Assembly: GCA_964057225.1 (NCBI GenBank) | Contig: OZ059894.1 | Location: 20,118,476-20,182,475 of the forward strand | Source: Auanema rhodensis | Taxonomy: Eukaryota; Nematoda; Chromadorea; Rhabditida; Rhabditidae | Direction of reading: 5' to 3' | DNA: 64,000 bases | The notes under the pieces: model-generated | What the model was told of the DNA's origin: nothing | The model's database searches: none | The model's input: only the letters and a program-made list of their open reading frames with translations | In this document: piece after piece, positions 21,401 through 32,659 of the stretch | Layout of the letters: each line of letters begins with the position of its first letter | Numbering within the stretch: position 1 is the first letter of the stretch | Position numbers and translations under genes: made by a program

Positions 21401-22057
21401 GTGTTTTTTGTACCGAAAAGAATGAACGCGGTAAACGACTTATACTTTCCATTTGGTGACTGTATAGTCTATGAAAATTTGACTGGAGAAGTCATCCCTA
21501 AGTTGTTGAATTATAATAATGTTAGGTATGTATTGGTTGTAGTGCCTGTGATTTGTGAAGAAGATGAGATTAGTAAGATAACAAAACAGTTGGGGAGATT
21601 AGGATGTGCCCTAGAATCCCAGATTTTGTTAATAAGTCCTATCGCAAGATATGACGATGTTAAATTTTTTGAAAGTATGAGAACGTGGCAGAAGGTCCAT
21701 GAAATGTTTGCAGCTGAGAGCGCTACTCTTAATAATAAATTGTGGGTCCAGTACATAGGGTGTCGAGGAGACGATCTTGCGCTTGTTACTAATTACTGGT
21801 TTGCCGGTGGGCCGTTACCATATCAGAAATCTTCTGATCGTATTTTGTTTGAGCATGTAAAAAGTTTTTTTGCAATGCTACAAAAAAAATTGCTATCTGT
21901 GGGTGTCGCATCTATGCTAAATAGAATTGAAAGGCGGAAACAAAAGCCAGCGACAAATATAAAGCCATATGAGAAATTCTCTTATAAGAAGAATTCCGCG
22001 AATTTGCACAAAACCCATAAGCCTCAACAACAGTTTAAAAAACAGCACCATAACTAA
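18446..22057 (+). CDS. Gag-protease polyprotein fused to an unassigned C-terminal region; no reverse transcriptase
   Basis: 1,203 aa from the ATG at 18446, which is the first ATG after an in-frame stop at 18398-18400; a longer reading from a TTG at 18434 is not likely in a eukaryote. Residues 1-250 are mostly charged and helical. Residues about 262-440 look like a Ty3/Gypsy Gag (aromatic FEKW at 271-274, then LRGEARDRYDEL). A CCHC zinc knuckle uses C487, C490, H495 and C500. The retropepsin has its catalytic D568 in LIDTGS (566-571) and the SILIGTNALKDLG motif at 646-658. Residues 803-825 (LLEEYSSIFALVDADLQQT and on) match the segment that precedes reverse transcriptase in Gypsy polyproteins. 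From residue 826 the protein continues in frame into unrecognised sequence, with cysteines at 829, 840, 846 and 860 and a basic tail (1160-1203). There is no frameshift between Gag and protease. The protein should form particles and process itself but cannot copy or integrate the element. Confidence 0.9.
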   Translation: MSFVNELLDMDFESAFEEVMLNSFISEILSAIEPLNDCLRKDFTEKIRNSAEKRRAEQKVANLINSMKQNLASELRKGQNWRFIQSIITAMNKSGLKKPSELGNTLKLADKRAETTKFICEIFQLNESEIVDEMRAINSTMKDLCDFFKCDKKSLKHEIFNSFNLQRSATIESQAQLAMADMMIDDKAAGKIEEENSEIEYILQLHRQKELGTTQKWLTDVQQEQEKKEGLDSKGESSLPFNGLSAQNEAFLDIMRAQLLPDVPSFSSGSFEKWNHFVEGFHLKYPKSTLSASGRRTLFVEKLRGEARDRYDELPEIIRNSSLDKIIEELSKQHEYSKRASRLDAIAALKSLKFDNNSNLISFCKKLEETSRKAYPGLSMSKLSFTRAQVLYEVLRECTCALQVLETIETSEEGEVYEKVKEVALRCERNKRIHYNQHRKDRIPELNLPRLRFLKQNNTASGQHMTNRGSYVTEKVRNFPQRKEVICYICNKSGHIATHCAERKRPSDNSKRIEQEQNNMGPVMNKQAVAWNKTIKTCNKSYDAKLIGEQSLLPMLICSMRNKKVLIDTGSQISVMSSQALVNLMNEGVDLDRTVTQLPWNGDKFIANASGTRMNFVGAISCEVYCSESKKTAQVCFLVRKSREDSILIGTNALKDLGISLKFYRKEAIALQRVYIPANKSRTLQISCDEQKDSLLVSHRSDILTGICKVDTNSSTTVIVANMTCQPTTIKKGEIVGKWESENWTEKLTALNDELKTESIDVLEMRMLDQYAKPTDPVGRAEKVIAVLEEKSGVTFDPKVKDLLEEYSSIFALVDADLQQTNIVTMIYCRNITITHKDACHPLYECDGKYVMPDGNHQMCSFKTATYGDILDNRCPTLLRGIRVKNTFRLAQFLCIMKDPRIWISEKINFINRMNVHPDAESMAEAILIQKKFCLHAKVNFSVIENFHISCSSNVEFNMSADDISKAFLLAAEKIARVVKPSKKDVFFVPKRMNAVNDLYFPFGDCIVYENLTGEVIPKLLNYNNVRYVLVVVPVICEEDEISKITKQLGRLGCALESQILLISPIARYDDVKFFESMRTWQKVHEMFAAESATLNNKLWVQYIGCRGDDLALVTNYWFAGGPLPYQKSSDRILFEHVKSFFAMLQKKLLSVGVASMLNRIERRKQKPATNIKPYEKFSYKKNSANLHKTHKPQQQFKKQHHN
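20921..22054 (+). other. Unassigned C-terminal region of the retroelement polyprotein
   Basis: Residues 826-1203, replacing the whole of RT, RNase H and integrase. It opens with a cysteine-bearing stretch (C829, C840, C846, C860). A later part alternates hydrophobic strands and helices: FPFGDC (1001-1006), RYVLVVVPV (1027-1035), ILLISPIAR (1060-1068), and a C-terminal helix after SSD (1129-1131). That order recalls an SGNH-hydrolase-like alpha/beta fold, but the catalytic serine position would be Cys and no DxxH is present, so any such domain would be inactive or the likeness accidental. The end is rich in Lys, Arg, Gln and His, as in nucleic-acid-binding tails. It may be the original polyprotein C-terminus left after an internal deletion, or captured sequence. 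Confidence 0.4.
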
Positions 22058-22185
22058 TTTCTTGTTGAAATTTGAATTTTCTCATGTATGTTGTAAATGT
22101 TTATTTTTATTGTTGTTTTTAATGAAACTGTTAAACTATTGAATAAATAGTAATAAGAAGAATTTTTTCTCGGGACGAGAAATTT
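22058..22185 (+). other. 3' untranslated trailer of the retroelement
   Basis: Short AT-rich stretch between the TAA stop and the purine-rich tract. It contains AATAAA at 22142-22147, but the signal in the 3' LTR is better placed for the element's transcript. No coding region is seen. Confidence 0.6.
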
Positions 22186-22198
22186 GAGAGGCCGGGGA
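22186..22198 (+). promoter_or_regulatory. Polypurine tract
   Basis: GAGAGGCCGGGGA ends directly at the TG of the 3' LTR. It is interrupted by CC, yet it is the only purine- and G-rich run near the 3' LTR and is in the position where plus-strand DNA synthesis is primed in LTR elements. Confidence 0.7.
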
Positions 22199-22577
22199 TG
22201 TCAAGAATATGGCTATAGATACTAAAATGAATAGTATAAATAAAGATAAATATATAATATAATTTATATAAAATATTAAGATAACAATTATTCATGAAAA
22301 AATTAAATAAAATGAATAATTTGAATAAAATGACCCATTGATAAAACAATCCATAGTAATCGCGCTCCATTTAGAGATTGTTGGTAAACAGTGAACTGTT
22401 GATAATCAACTACCGTAATCTGATTAAAACAATATTTAGTTGTTTTTTGTCCTAAAATTATTGTGATAAGGAATTTTTTTATATTTTTTTCAGTTTGGAA
22501 TTTTCTCTTGAATTTTTTTGTATTTTTTTTTGTTTTTTTAAATAAATCTTTTTCTTTTTATTTTTCGTTCTTTGATT
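22199..22577 (+). repeat. 3' LTR (379 bp)
   Basis: Direct copy of 17638-18016 at an offset of 4,561 bp, with no difference found on a line-by-line comparison. Ends TTTGATT and is followed by the target duplication TTAT and then by satellite from base 97 of the interrupted monomer. Confidence 0.95.
22541..22546 (+). terminator. AATAAA polyadenylation signal in the 3' LTR
   Basis: AATAAA about 30 bases upstream of the element's end, followed by T-rich sequence, as expected for the signal that ends the genomic RNA. Weak on its own in DNA this rich in A and T. Confidence 0.45.
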
Positions 22578-22581
22578 TTAT
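22578..22581 (+). repeat. Target-site duplication, right copy (TTAT)
   Basis: Matches 17634-17637. The satellite continues TATCCTCGATTTTC from here, so the monomer 17542-17637 plus 22582-22836 is a single monomer split by the element. Confidence 0.8.
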
Positions 22582-23183
22582 ATCCTCGATTTTCACCCTG
22601 AAGAATTAATTTTTTCGTTGAATAACATTGTCCATCGTCTTTGCCTTGAAAAAAGGAATCTAAAAACATCTACTTTTTGCTAATTTATTTTGAAATTTTT
22701 TGAAAAAATTTTTGTCAAAATGTTTTTGGAAGCAATGTTGAGTGTACATGGAAACTCAACATACACTAATGCATCATTTTTCAAACGATCATAACTAATT
22801 TTTGTATTGAGCGTTTCTCAATGTAGTATAATGCATTTGATGCGGATTTTCAAGCTGCGTCGATCTGTGTTATCAGATTTGCGCTAGCTTAAAAATGCAC
22901 CGAGATATCAACTGATATAAGTTCACACTTATATCCTCGATTTTCACCATGAAGAATTAATTTTTTCGTTGTATAACATTGTCCATCGTCTTTGCCTTGA
23001 AAAAAGGAATCTAAAAACATCTACTTTTTGCTAATTTATTTTGAAATTTTTTGAAAAAATTTTTGTCAAAATGTTTTTGGAAGCAATGTTGAGTGTACAT
23101 GGAAACTCAACATACACTAATGCATCATTTTTCAAACGATCATAACTAATTTTTGTATTGAGCGTTTCTCAATGTAGTATAAT

Positions 23184-25300
23184 GCATTTGATGCGGATTT
23201 TTAAGCTGCGTCGATCTGTGTTATCAGATTTGCGCTAGCTTAAAAATGCACCGAGATATCAACTGATATAAGTTCACACTTATATCCTCGATTTTCACCC
23301 TGAAGAATTAATTTTTTCGTTGAATAACATTGGCCATCGTCTTTGCCTTGAAAAAAGGAATCTAAAAACATCTACTTTTTGCTAATTTATTCTGAAATTT
23401 TTCGAAAAAATTTTTGTCAAAATGTTTTTGGAAGCAATGTTGAGTGTACATGGAAACTCAACATACACTAATGCATCATTTTTCAAACGATCATAACTAA
23501 TTTTTGTATTAAGCGTTTCTCAATGTAGTATAGTGCATTCGATGCGGATTTTTAAGCTGCGTCGATCTGTGTTATCAGATTTGCGCTAGCTTGAAAATGC
23601 ACCGAGATATCAACTGATATAAGTTCACACTTATATCCTCGATTTTCACCCTGAAGAATTAATTTTTTCGTTGTATAACATTGTCCATCGTCTTTGCCTT
23701 GAAAAAAGGAATCTAAAAACATCTACTTTTTGCTAATTTATTTTGAAATTTTTTGAAAAAATTTTTGTCAAAATGTTTTTGGAAGCAATGTTGAGTGTAC
23801 ATGGAAACTCAACATACACTAATGCATCATTTTTCAAACGATCATAACTAATTTTTGTTTTAAGCGTTTCTCAATGTAGTATACTGCATTCGATGCGGAT
23901 TTTTAAGCTGCGTCGATCTGTGTTATCAGATTTGCGCTAGCTTAAAAATGCACCGAGATATCAACTGATATAAGTTCACACTTATATCCTCGATTTTCAC
24001 CCTGAAGAATTAATTTTTTCGTTGAATAACATTGTCCATCGTCTTTGCCTTGAAAAAAGGAATCTAAAAACATCTACTTTTTGCTAATTTATTTTGAAAT
24101 TTTTTGAAAAAATTTTTGTCAAAATGTTTTTGGAAGCAATGTTGAGTGTACATGGAAACTCAACATACACTAATGCATCATTTTTCAAACGATCATAACT
24201 AATTTTTGTATTGAGCGTTTCTCAATGTAGTATAGTGCATTCGATGCGGATTTTTAAGCTGCGTCGATCTGTGTTATCAGATTTGCGCTAGCTTAAAAAT
24301 ACACCGAGATATCAACTGATATAAGTTCACACTTATATCCTCGATTTTCACCCTGAAGAATTGATTTTATCGTTGAATAACATTGTCCATCGTCTTTGTC
24401 TTGAAAAAAGGAATCTAAAAACATCTACTTTTTGCTAAATTATTCTGAAATTTTTCGAAAAAATTTTTGTCAAAATGTTTTTGGAAGCAATGTTGAGTGT
24501 ACATGGAAACTCAACATACACTAATGCATCATTTTTCAAACGATCATAACTAATTTTTGTATTAAGCGTTTCTCAATGTAGTATAATGCATTCGATGCGG
24601 ATTTTTAAGCTGCGTCGATCTGTGTTATCAGATTTGCGCTAGCTTAAAAATGCACCGAGATATCAACTGATATCAGTTCACACTTATATCCTCGATTTTC
24701 ACCCTGAAGAATTAATTTTTTCGTTGAATAACATTGGCCATCGTCTTTGCCTTGAAAAAAGGAATCTAAAAACATCTACTTTTTGCTAATTTATTCTGAA
24801 ATTTTTCGAAAAAATTTTTGTCAAAATGTTTTTGGAAGCAATGTTGAGTGTACATGGAAACTCAACATACACTAATGCATCATTTTTCAAACGATCATAA
24901 CTAATTTTTGTATTAAGCGTTTCTCAATGTAGTATAGTGCATTCGATGCGGATTTTTAAGCTGCGTCGATCTGTGTTATCAGATTTGCGCTAGCTTGAAA
25001 ATGCACCGAGATATCAACTGATATAAGTTCACACTTATATCCTCGATTTTCACCCTGAAGAATTAATTTTTTCGTTGTATAACATATTCCATCGTCTTTG
25101 CCTTGAAAAAAGGAATCTAAAAACATCTACTTTTTGCTAATTTATTTTGAAATTTTTTGAAAAAATTTTTGTCAAAATGTTTTTGGAAGCAATGTTGAGT
25201 GTACATGGAAACTCAACATACACTAATGCATCATTTTTCAAACGATCATAACTAATTTTTGTATTGAGCGTTTCTCAATGTAGTATAGTGCATTCGATGC
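23184..25300 (+). repeat. Duplicated satellite segment, 9,476 bp offset (copy A)
   Basis: About six monomers with the same variant order as 32660 to about 34780. Paired markers: GCATTTGATG at 23184 and 32660, TGTTTTAAGCG near 23857 and 33333, TATCAGTTCA at 24671 and 34147, and the ATAACATATTCC haplotype near 25080 and 34556. The next monomers differ (TGCACC with TTAATTTT against TACACC with TTGATTTT), which marks the right limit. Confidence 0.75.
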
Positions 25301-26500
25301 GGATTTTTAAGCTGCGTCGATCTGTGTTATCAGATTTGCGCTAGCTTAAAAATGCACCGAGATATCAACTGATATAAGTTCACACTTATATCCTCGATTT
25401 TCACCCTGAAGAATTAATTTTTTCGTTGAATAACATTGTCCATCGTCTTTGCCTTGAAAAAAGGAATCTAAAAACATCTACTTTTTGCTAAATTATTTTG
25501 AAATTTTTCGAAAAAATTTTTGTCAAAATGTTTTTGGAAGCAATGTTGAGTGTACATGGAAACTCAACATACACTAATGCATCATTTTTCAAACGATCAT
25601 AACTAATTTTTGTATTAAGCGTTTCTCAATGTAGTATAGTGCATTCGATGCGGATTTTTAAGCTGCGTCGATCTGTGTTATCAGATTTGCGCTAGCTTGA
25701 AAATGCACCGAGATATCAACTGATATAAGTTCACACTTATATCCTCGATTTTCACCCTGAAGAATTAATTTTTTCGTTGTATAACATATTCCATCGTCTT
25801 TGCCTTGAAAAAAGGAATCTAAAAACATCTACTTTTTGCTAATTTATTTTGAAATTTTTTGAAAAAATTTTTGTCAAAATGTTTTTGGAAGCAATGTTGA
25901 GTGTACATGGAAACTCAACATACACTAATGCATCATTTTTCAAACGATCATAACTAATTTTTGTATTGAGCGTTTCTCAATGTAGTATAGTGCATTCGAT
26001 GCGGATTTTTAAGCTGCGTCGATCTGTGTTATCAGATTTGCGCTAGCTTAAAAATGCACCGAGATATCAACTGATATAAGTTCACACTTATATCCTCGAT
26101 TTTCACCCTGAAGAATTAATTTTATCGTTGAATAACATCGTCCATCGTCTTTGCCTTGAAAAAAGGAATCTAAAAACATCTACTTTTTGCTAAATTATTT
26201 TGAAATTTTTCGAAAAAATTTTTGTCAAAATGTTTTTGGAAGCAATGTTGAGTGTACATGGAAACTCAACATACACTAATGCATCATTTTTCAAACGATC
26301 ATAACTAATTTTTATATTAAGCGTTTCTCAATGTAGTATAGTGCATTCGATGCGGATTTTTAAGCTGCGTCGATCTGTGTTATCAGATTTGCGCTAGCTT
26401 AAAAATGCACCGAGATATCAACTGATATAAGTTCACACTTATATCCTCGATTTTCACCCTGAAGAATTAATTTTTTCGTTGAATAACATTGTCCATCGTC

Positions 26501-27130
26501 TTTTCCTTGAAAAAAGGAATCTAAAAACATCTACTTTTTGCTAAATTATTCTGAAACTTTTCGAAAAAATTTTTGTCAAAATGTTTTTGGAAGCAATGTT
26601 GAGTGTACATGGAAACTCAACATACACTAATGCATCATTTTTCAAACGATCATAACTAATTTTTGTATTAAGCGTTTCTCAATGTAGTATAGTGCATTCG
26701 ATGCGGATTTTTAAGCTGCGTCGATCTGTGTTATCAGATTTGCGCTAGCTTGAAAATGCACCGAGATATCAACTGATATAAGTTCACACTTATATCCTCG
26801 ATTTTCACCCTGAAGAATTAATTTTTTCGTTGAATAACATTGTCCATCGTCTTTGCCTTGAAAAAAGGAATCTAAAAACATCTACTTTTTGCTAATTTAT
26901 TTTGAAATTTTTTGAAAAAATTTTTGTCAAAATGTTTTTGGAAACAATGTTGAGTGTACATGGAAACTCAACATACACTAATGCATCATTTTTCAAACGA
27001 TCATAACTAATTTTTGTATTGAGCGTTTCTCAATGTAGTATAGTGCATTCGATGCGGATTTTTAAGCTGCGTCGATCTGTGTTATCAGATTTGCGCTAGC
27101 TTAAAAATGCACCGAGATATCAACTGATAT
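26501..27130 (+). repeat. Duplicated satellite segment, 10,178 bp offset (copy A)
   Basis: Neighbouring private variants TTTTCCTTG (26501), GAAACTTTTC (26553) and GGAAACAATG (26940) recur in the same order at 36679, 36731 and 37118. The offset is 29 monomers. The limits are approximate. Confidence 0.65.
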
Positions 27131-30100
27131 AAGTTCACACTTATATCCTCGATTTTCACCCTGAAGAATTGATTTTATCGTTGAATAACATTGTCCATCG
27201 TCTTTGTCTTGAAAAAAGGAATCTAAAAACATCTACTTTTTGCTAAATTATTCTGAAATTTTTCGAAAAAATTTTTGTCAAAATGTTTTTGGAAGCAATG
27301 TTGAGTGTACATGGAAACTCAACATACACTAATGCATCATTTTTCAAACGATCATAACTAATTTTTGTATTGAGCGTTTCTCAATGTAGTATAGTGCATT
27401 CGATGCGGATTTTTAAGCTGCGTCGATCTGTGTTATCAGATTTGCGCTAGCTTGAAAATGCACCGAGATATCAACTGATATAAGTTCACACTTATATCCT
27501 CGATTTTCACCCTGAAGAATTGATTTTATCGTTGAATAACATTGTCCATCGTCTTTGTCTTGAAAAAAGGAATCTAAAAACATCTACTTTTTGCTAATTT
27601 ATTTTGAAATTTTTTGAAAAAATTTTTGTCAAAATGTTTTTGGAAGCAATGTTGAGTGTACATGGAAACTCAACATACACTAATGCATCATTTTTCAAAC
27701 GATCATAACTAATTTTTGTATTGAGCGTTTCTCAATGTAGTATAGTGCATTCGATGCGGATTTTTAAGCTGCGTCGATCTGTGTTATCAGATTTGCGCTA
27801 GCTTAAAAATGCACCGAGATATCAACTGATATAAGTTCACACTTATATCCTCGATTTTCACCCTGAAGAATTAATTTTTTCGTTGTATAACATATTCCAT
27901 CGTCTTTGCCTTGAAAAAAGGAATCTAAAAACATCTACTTTTTGCTAATTTATTTTGAAATTTTTTGAAAAAATTTTTGTCAAAATGTTTTTGGAAGCAA
28001 TGTTGAGTGTACATGGAAACTCAACATACACTAATGCATCATTTTTCAAACGATCATAACTAATTTTTGTATTGAGCGTTTCTCAATGTAGTATAGTGCA
28101 TTCGATGCGGATTTTTAAGCTGCGTCGATCTGTGTTATCAGATTTGCGCTAGCTTAAAAATGCACCGAGATATCAACTGATATAAGTTCACACTTATATC
28201 CTCGATTTTCACCCTGAAGAATTAATTTTTTCGTTGAATAACATTGTCCATCGTCTTTGCCTTGAAAAAAGGAATCTAAAAACATCTACTTTTTGCTAAA
28301 TTATTTTGAAATTTTTCGAAAAAATTTTTGTCAAAATGTTTTTGGAAGCAATGTTGAGTGTACATGGAAACTCAACATACACTAATGCATCATTTTTCAA
28401 ACGATCATAACTAATTTTTGTATTAAGCGTTTCTCAATGTAGTATAGTGCATTCGATGCGGATTTTTAAGCTGCGTCGATCTGTGTTATCAGATTTGCGC
28501 TAGCTTGAAAATGCACCGAGATATCAACTGATATAAGTTCACACTTATATCCTCGATTTTCACCCTGAAGAATTAATTTTTTCGTTGTATAACATATTCC
28601 ATCGTCTTTGCCTTGAAAAAAGGAATCTAAAAACATCTACTTTTTGCTAATTTATTTTGAAATTTTTTGAAAAAATTTTTGTCAAAATGTTTTTGGAAGC
28701 AATGTTGAGTGTACATGGAAACTCAACATACACTAATGCATCATTTTTCAAACGATCATAACTAATTTTTGTATTGAGCGTTTCTCAATGTAGTATAGTG
28801 CATTCGATGCGGATTTTTAAGCTGCGTCGATCTGTGTTATCAGATTTGCGCTAGCTTAAAAATGCACCGAGATATCAACTGATATAAGTTCACACTTATA
28901 TCCTCGATTTTCACCCTGAAGAATTAATTTTATCGTTGAATAACATCGTCCATCGTCTTTGCCTTGAAAAAAGGAATCTAAAAACATCTACTTTTTGCTA
29001 AATTATTTTGAAATTTTTCGAAAAAATTTTTGTCAAAATGTTTTTGGAAGCAATGTTGAGTGTACATGGAAACTCAACATACACTAATGCATCATTTTTC
29101 AAACGATCATAACTAATTTTTGTATTAAGCGTTTCTCAATGTAGTATAGTGCATTCGATGCGGATTTTTAAGCTGCGTCGATCTGTGTTATCAGATTTGC
29201 GCTAGCTTGAAAATGCACCGAGATATCAACTGATATAAGTTCACACTTATATCCTCGATTTTCACCCTGAAGAATTAATTTTTTCGTTGAATAACATTGT
29301 CCATCGTCTTTGCCTTGAAAAAAGGAATCTAAAAACATCTACTTTTTGCTAATTTATTTTGAAATTTTTTGAAAAAATTTTTGTCAAAATGTTTTTGGAA
29401 ACAATGTTGAGTGTACATGGAAACTCAACATACACTAATGCATCATTTTTCAAACGATCATAACTAATTTTTGTATTGAGCGTTTCTCAATGTAGTATAG
29501 TGCATTCGATGCGGATTTTTAAGCTGCGTCGATCTGTGTTATCAGATTTGCGCTAGCTTAAAAATGCACCGAGATATCAACTGATATAAGTTCACACTTA
29601 TATCCTCGATTTTCACCCTGAAGAATTGATTTTTTCGTTGAATAACATTGTCCATCGTCTTTGCCTTGAAAAAAGGAATCTAAAAACATCTACTTTTTGC
29701 TAATTTATTTTGAAATTTTTTGAAAAAATTTTTGTCAAAATGTTTTTGGAAACAATGTTGAGTGTACATGGAAACTCAACATACACTAATGCATCATTTT
29801 TCAAACGATCATAACTAATTTTTGTATTGAGCGTTTCTCAATGTAGTATAGTGCATTCGATGCGGATTTTTAAGCTGCGTCGATCTGTGTTATCAGATTT
29901 GCGCTAGCTTAAAAATGCACCGAGATATCAACTGATATAAGTTCACACTTATATCCTCGATTTTCACCCTGAAGAATTGATTTTATCGTTGAATAACATT
30001 GTCCATCGTCTTTGTCTTGAAAAAAGGAATCTAAAAACATCTACTTTTTGCTAAATTATTCTGAAATTTTTCGAAAAAATTTTTGTCAAAATGTTTTTGG

Positions 30101-32659
30101 AAGCAATGTTGAGTGTACATGGAAACTCAACATACACTAATGCATCATTTTTCAAACGATCATAACTAATTTTTGTTTTAAGCGTTTCTCAATGTAGTAT
30201 ACTGCATTCGATGCGGATTTTTAAGCTGCGTCGATCTGTGTTATCAGATTTGCGCTAGCTTAAAAATGCACCGAGATATCAACTGATATAAGTTCACACT
30301 TATATCCTCGATTTTCACCCTGAAGAATTAATTTTTTCGTTGAATAACATTGTCCATCGTCTTTGCCTTGAAAAAAGGAATCTAAAAACATCTACTTTTT
30401 GCTAATTTATTTTGAAATTTTTCGAAAAAATTTTTGTCAAAATGTTTTTGGAAGCAATGTTGAGTGTACATGGAAACTCAACATACACTAATGCATCATT
30501 TTTCAAACGATCATAACTAATTTTTGTATTAAGCGTTTCTCAATGTAGTATAGTGCATTCGATGCGGATTTTTAAGCTGCGTCGATCTGTGTTATCAGAT
30601 TTGCGCTAGCTTGAAAATGCACCGAGATATCAACTGATATAAGTTCACACTTATATCCTCGATTTTCACCCTGAAGAATTAATTTTTTCGTTGAATAACA
30701 TTGTCCATCGTCTTTGCCTTGAAAAAAGGAATCTAAAAACATCTACTTTTTGCTAATTTATTTTGAAATTTTTCGAAAAATTTTTGTCAAAATGTTTTTG
30801 GAAGCAATGTTGAGTGTACATGGAAACTCAACATACACTAATGCATCATTTTTCAAACGATCATAACTAATTTTTGTATTGAGCGTTTCTCAATGTAGTA
30901 TAGTGCATTCGATGCGGATTTTTAAGCTGCGTCGATCTGTGTTATCAGATTTGCGCTAGCTTAAAAATACACCGAGATATCAACTGATATAAGTTCACAC
31001 TTATATCCTCGATTTTCACCCTGAAGAATTAATTTTTTTGTTGAATAACATTGGCCATCGTCTTTGCCTTGAAAAAAGGAATCTAAAAACATCTACTTTT
31101 TGCTAATTTATTCTGAAATTTTTCGAAAAAATTTTTGTCAAAATGTTTTTGGAAGCAATGTTGAGTGTACATGGAAACTCAACATACACTAATGCATCAT
31201 TTTTCAAACGATCATAACTAATTTTTGTATTAAGCGTTTCTCATTGTAGTATAGTGCATTCGATGCGGATTTTTAAGCTGCGTCGATCAGTGTTATCAGA
31301 TTTGCGCTAGCTTGAAAATGCACCGAGATATCAACTGATATAAGTTCACACTTATATCCTCGATTTTCACCCTGAAGAATTAATTTTTTCGTTGTATTAC
31401 ATTGTCCATCGTCTTTGCCTTGAAAAAAGGAATCTAAAAACATCTACTTTTTGCTAATTTATTTTGAAATTTTTTGAAAAAATTTTTGTCAAAATGTTTT
31501 TGGAAGCAATGTTGAGTGTACATGGAAACTCAACATACACTAATGCATCATTTTTCAAACGATCATAACTAATTTTTGTATTGAGCGTTTCTCAATGTAG
31601 TATAGTGCATTCGATGCGGATTTTTAAGCTGCGTCGATCTGTGTTCTCAGATTTGCGCTAGCTTAAAAATACACCGAGATATCAACTGATATAAGTTCAC
31701 ACTTATATCCTCGATTTTCACCCTGAAGAATTAATTTTTTCGTTGAATAACATTGGCCATCGTCTTTGCCTTGAAAAAAGGAATCTAAAAACATCTACTT
31801 TTTGCTAATTTATTCTGAAATTTTTCGAAAAAATTTTTGTCAAAATGTTTTTGGAAGCAATGTTGAGTGTACATGGAAACTCAACATACACTAATGCATC
31901 ATTTTTCAAACGATCATAACTAATTTTTGTATTAAGCGTTTCTCATTGTAGTATAGTGCATTCGATGCGGATTTTTAAGCTGCGTCGATCTGTGTTATCA
32001 GATTTGCGCTAGCTTGAAAATGCACCGAGATATCAACTGATATAAGTTCACACTTATATCCTCGATTTTCACCCTGAAGAATTAATTTTTTCGTTGTATA
32101 ACATTGTCCATCGTCTTTGCCTTGAAAAAAGGAATCTAAAAACATCTACTTTTTGCTAATTTATTTTGAAATTTTTTGAAAAAATTTTTGTCAAAATGTT
32201 TTTGGAAGCAATGTTGAGTGTACATGGAAACTCAACATACACTAATGCATCATTTTTCAAACGATCATAACTAATTTTTGTATTGAGCGTTTCTCAATGT
32301 AGTATAGTGCATTCGATGCGGATTTTTGAGCTGCGTCGATCTGTGTTATCAGATTTGCGCTAGCTTAAAAATACACCGAGATATCAACTGATATAAGTTC
32401 ACACTTATATCCTCGATTTTCACCCTGAAGAATTGATTTTATCGTTGAATAACATTGTCCATCGTCTTTGTCTTGAAAAAAGGAATCTAAAAACATCTAC
32501 TTTTTGCTAAATTATTCTGAAATTTTTCGAAAAAATTTTTGTCAAAATGTTTTTGGAAGCAATGTTGAGTGTACATGGAAACTCAACATACACTAATGCA
32601 TCATTTTTCAAACGATCATAACTAATTTTTGTATTAAGCGTTTCTCAATGTAGTATAAT

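Larger units (their letters stand above)
17638..22577 (+). mobile_element. Non-autonomous LTR retrotransposon, Gag-protease type, inserted in satellite
   Basis: A complete 4,940 bp element: identical 379 bp LTRs, TTAT target duplication, PBS-like sequence directly after the 5' LTR, a 429 bp leader, one ORF of 1,203 codons, a 141 bp trailer and a purine-rich tract abutting the 3' LTR. The ORF encodes a Gag-like region, a CCHC knuckle and a retropepsin, then an unassigned C-terminal region. I find no reverse transcriptase, RNase H or integrase in either strand of the 4,182 bp interior, so enzymes must come from a related full-length element. The Gag and protease look closest to Ty3/Gypsy elements of nematodes, but the lineage is an inference. 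Identical LTRs mean recent insertion. TR-GAG elements of plants are a known parallel for Gag-only LTR elements. Confidence 0.93.

Noticed and set aside
17638-22577. Endogenous virus with an envelope gene
   Set aside because: There is no separate env ORF, signal peptide or clear transmembrane segment, and no polymerase; the data fit an LTR retrotransposon derivative.
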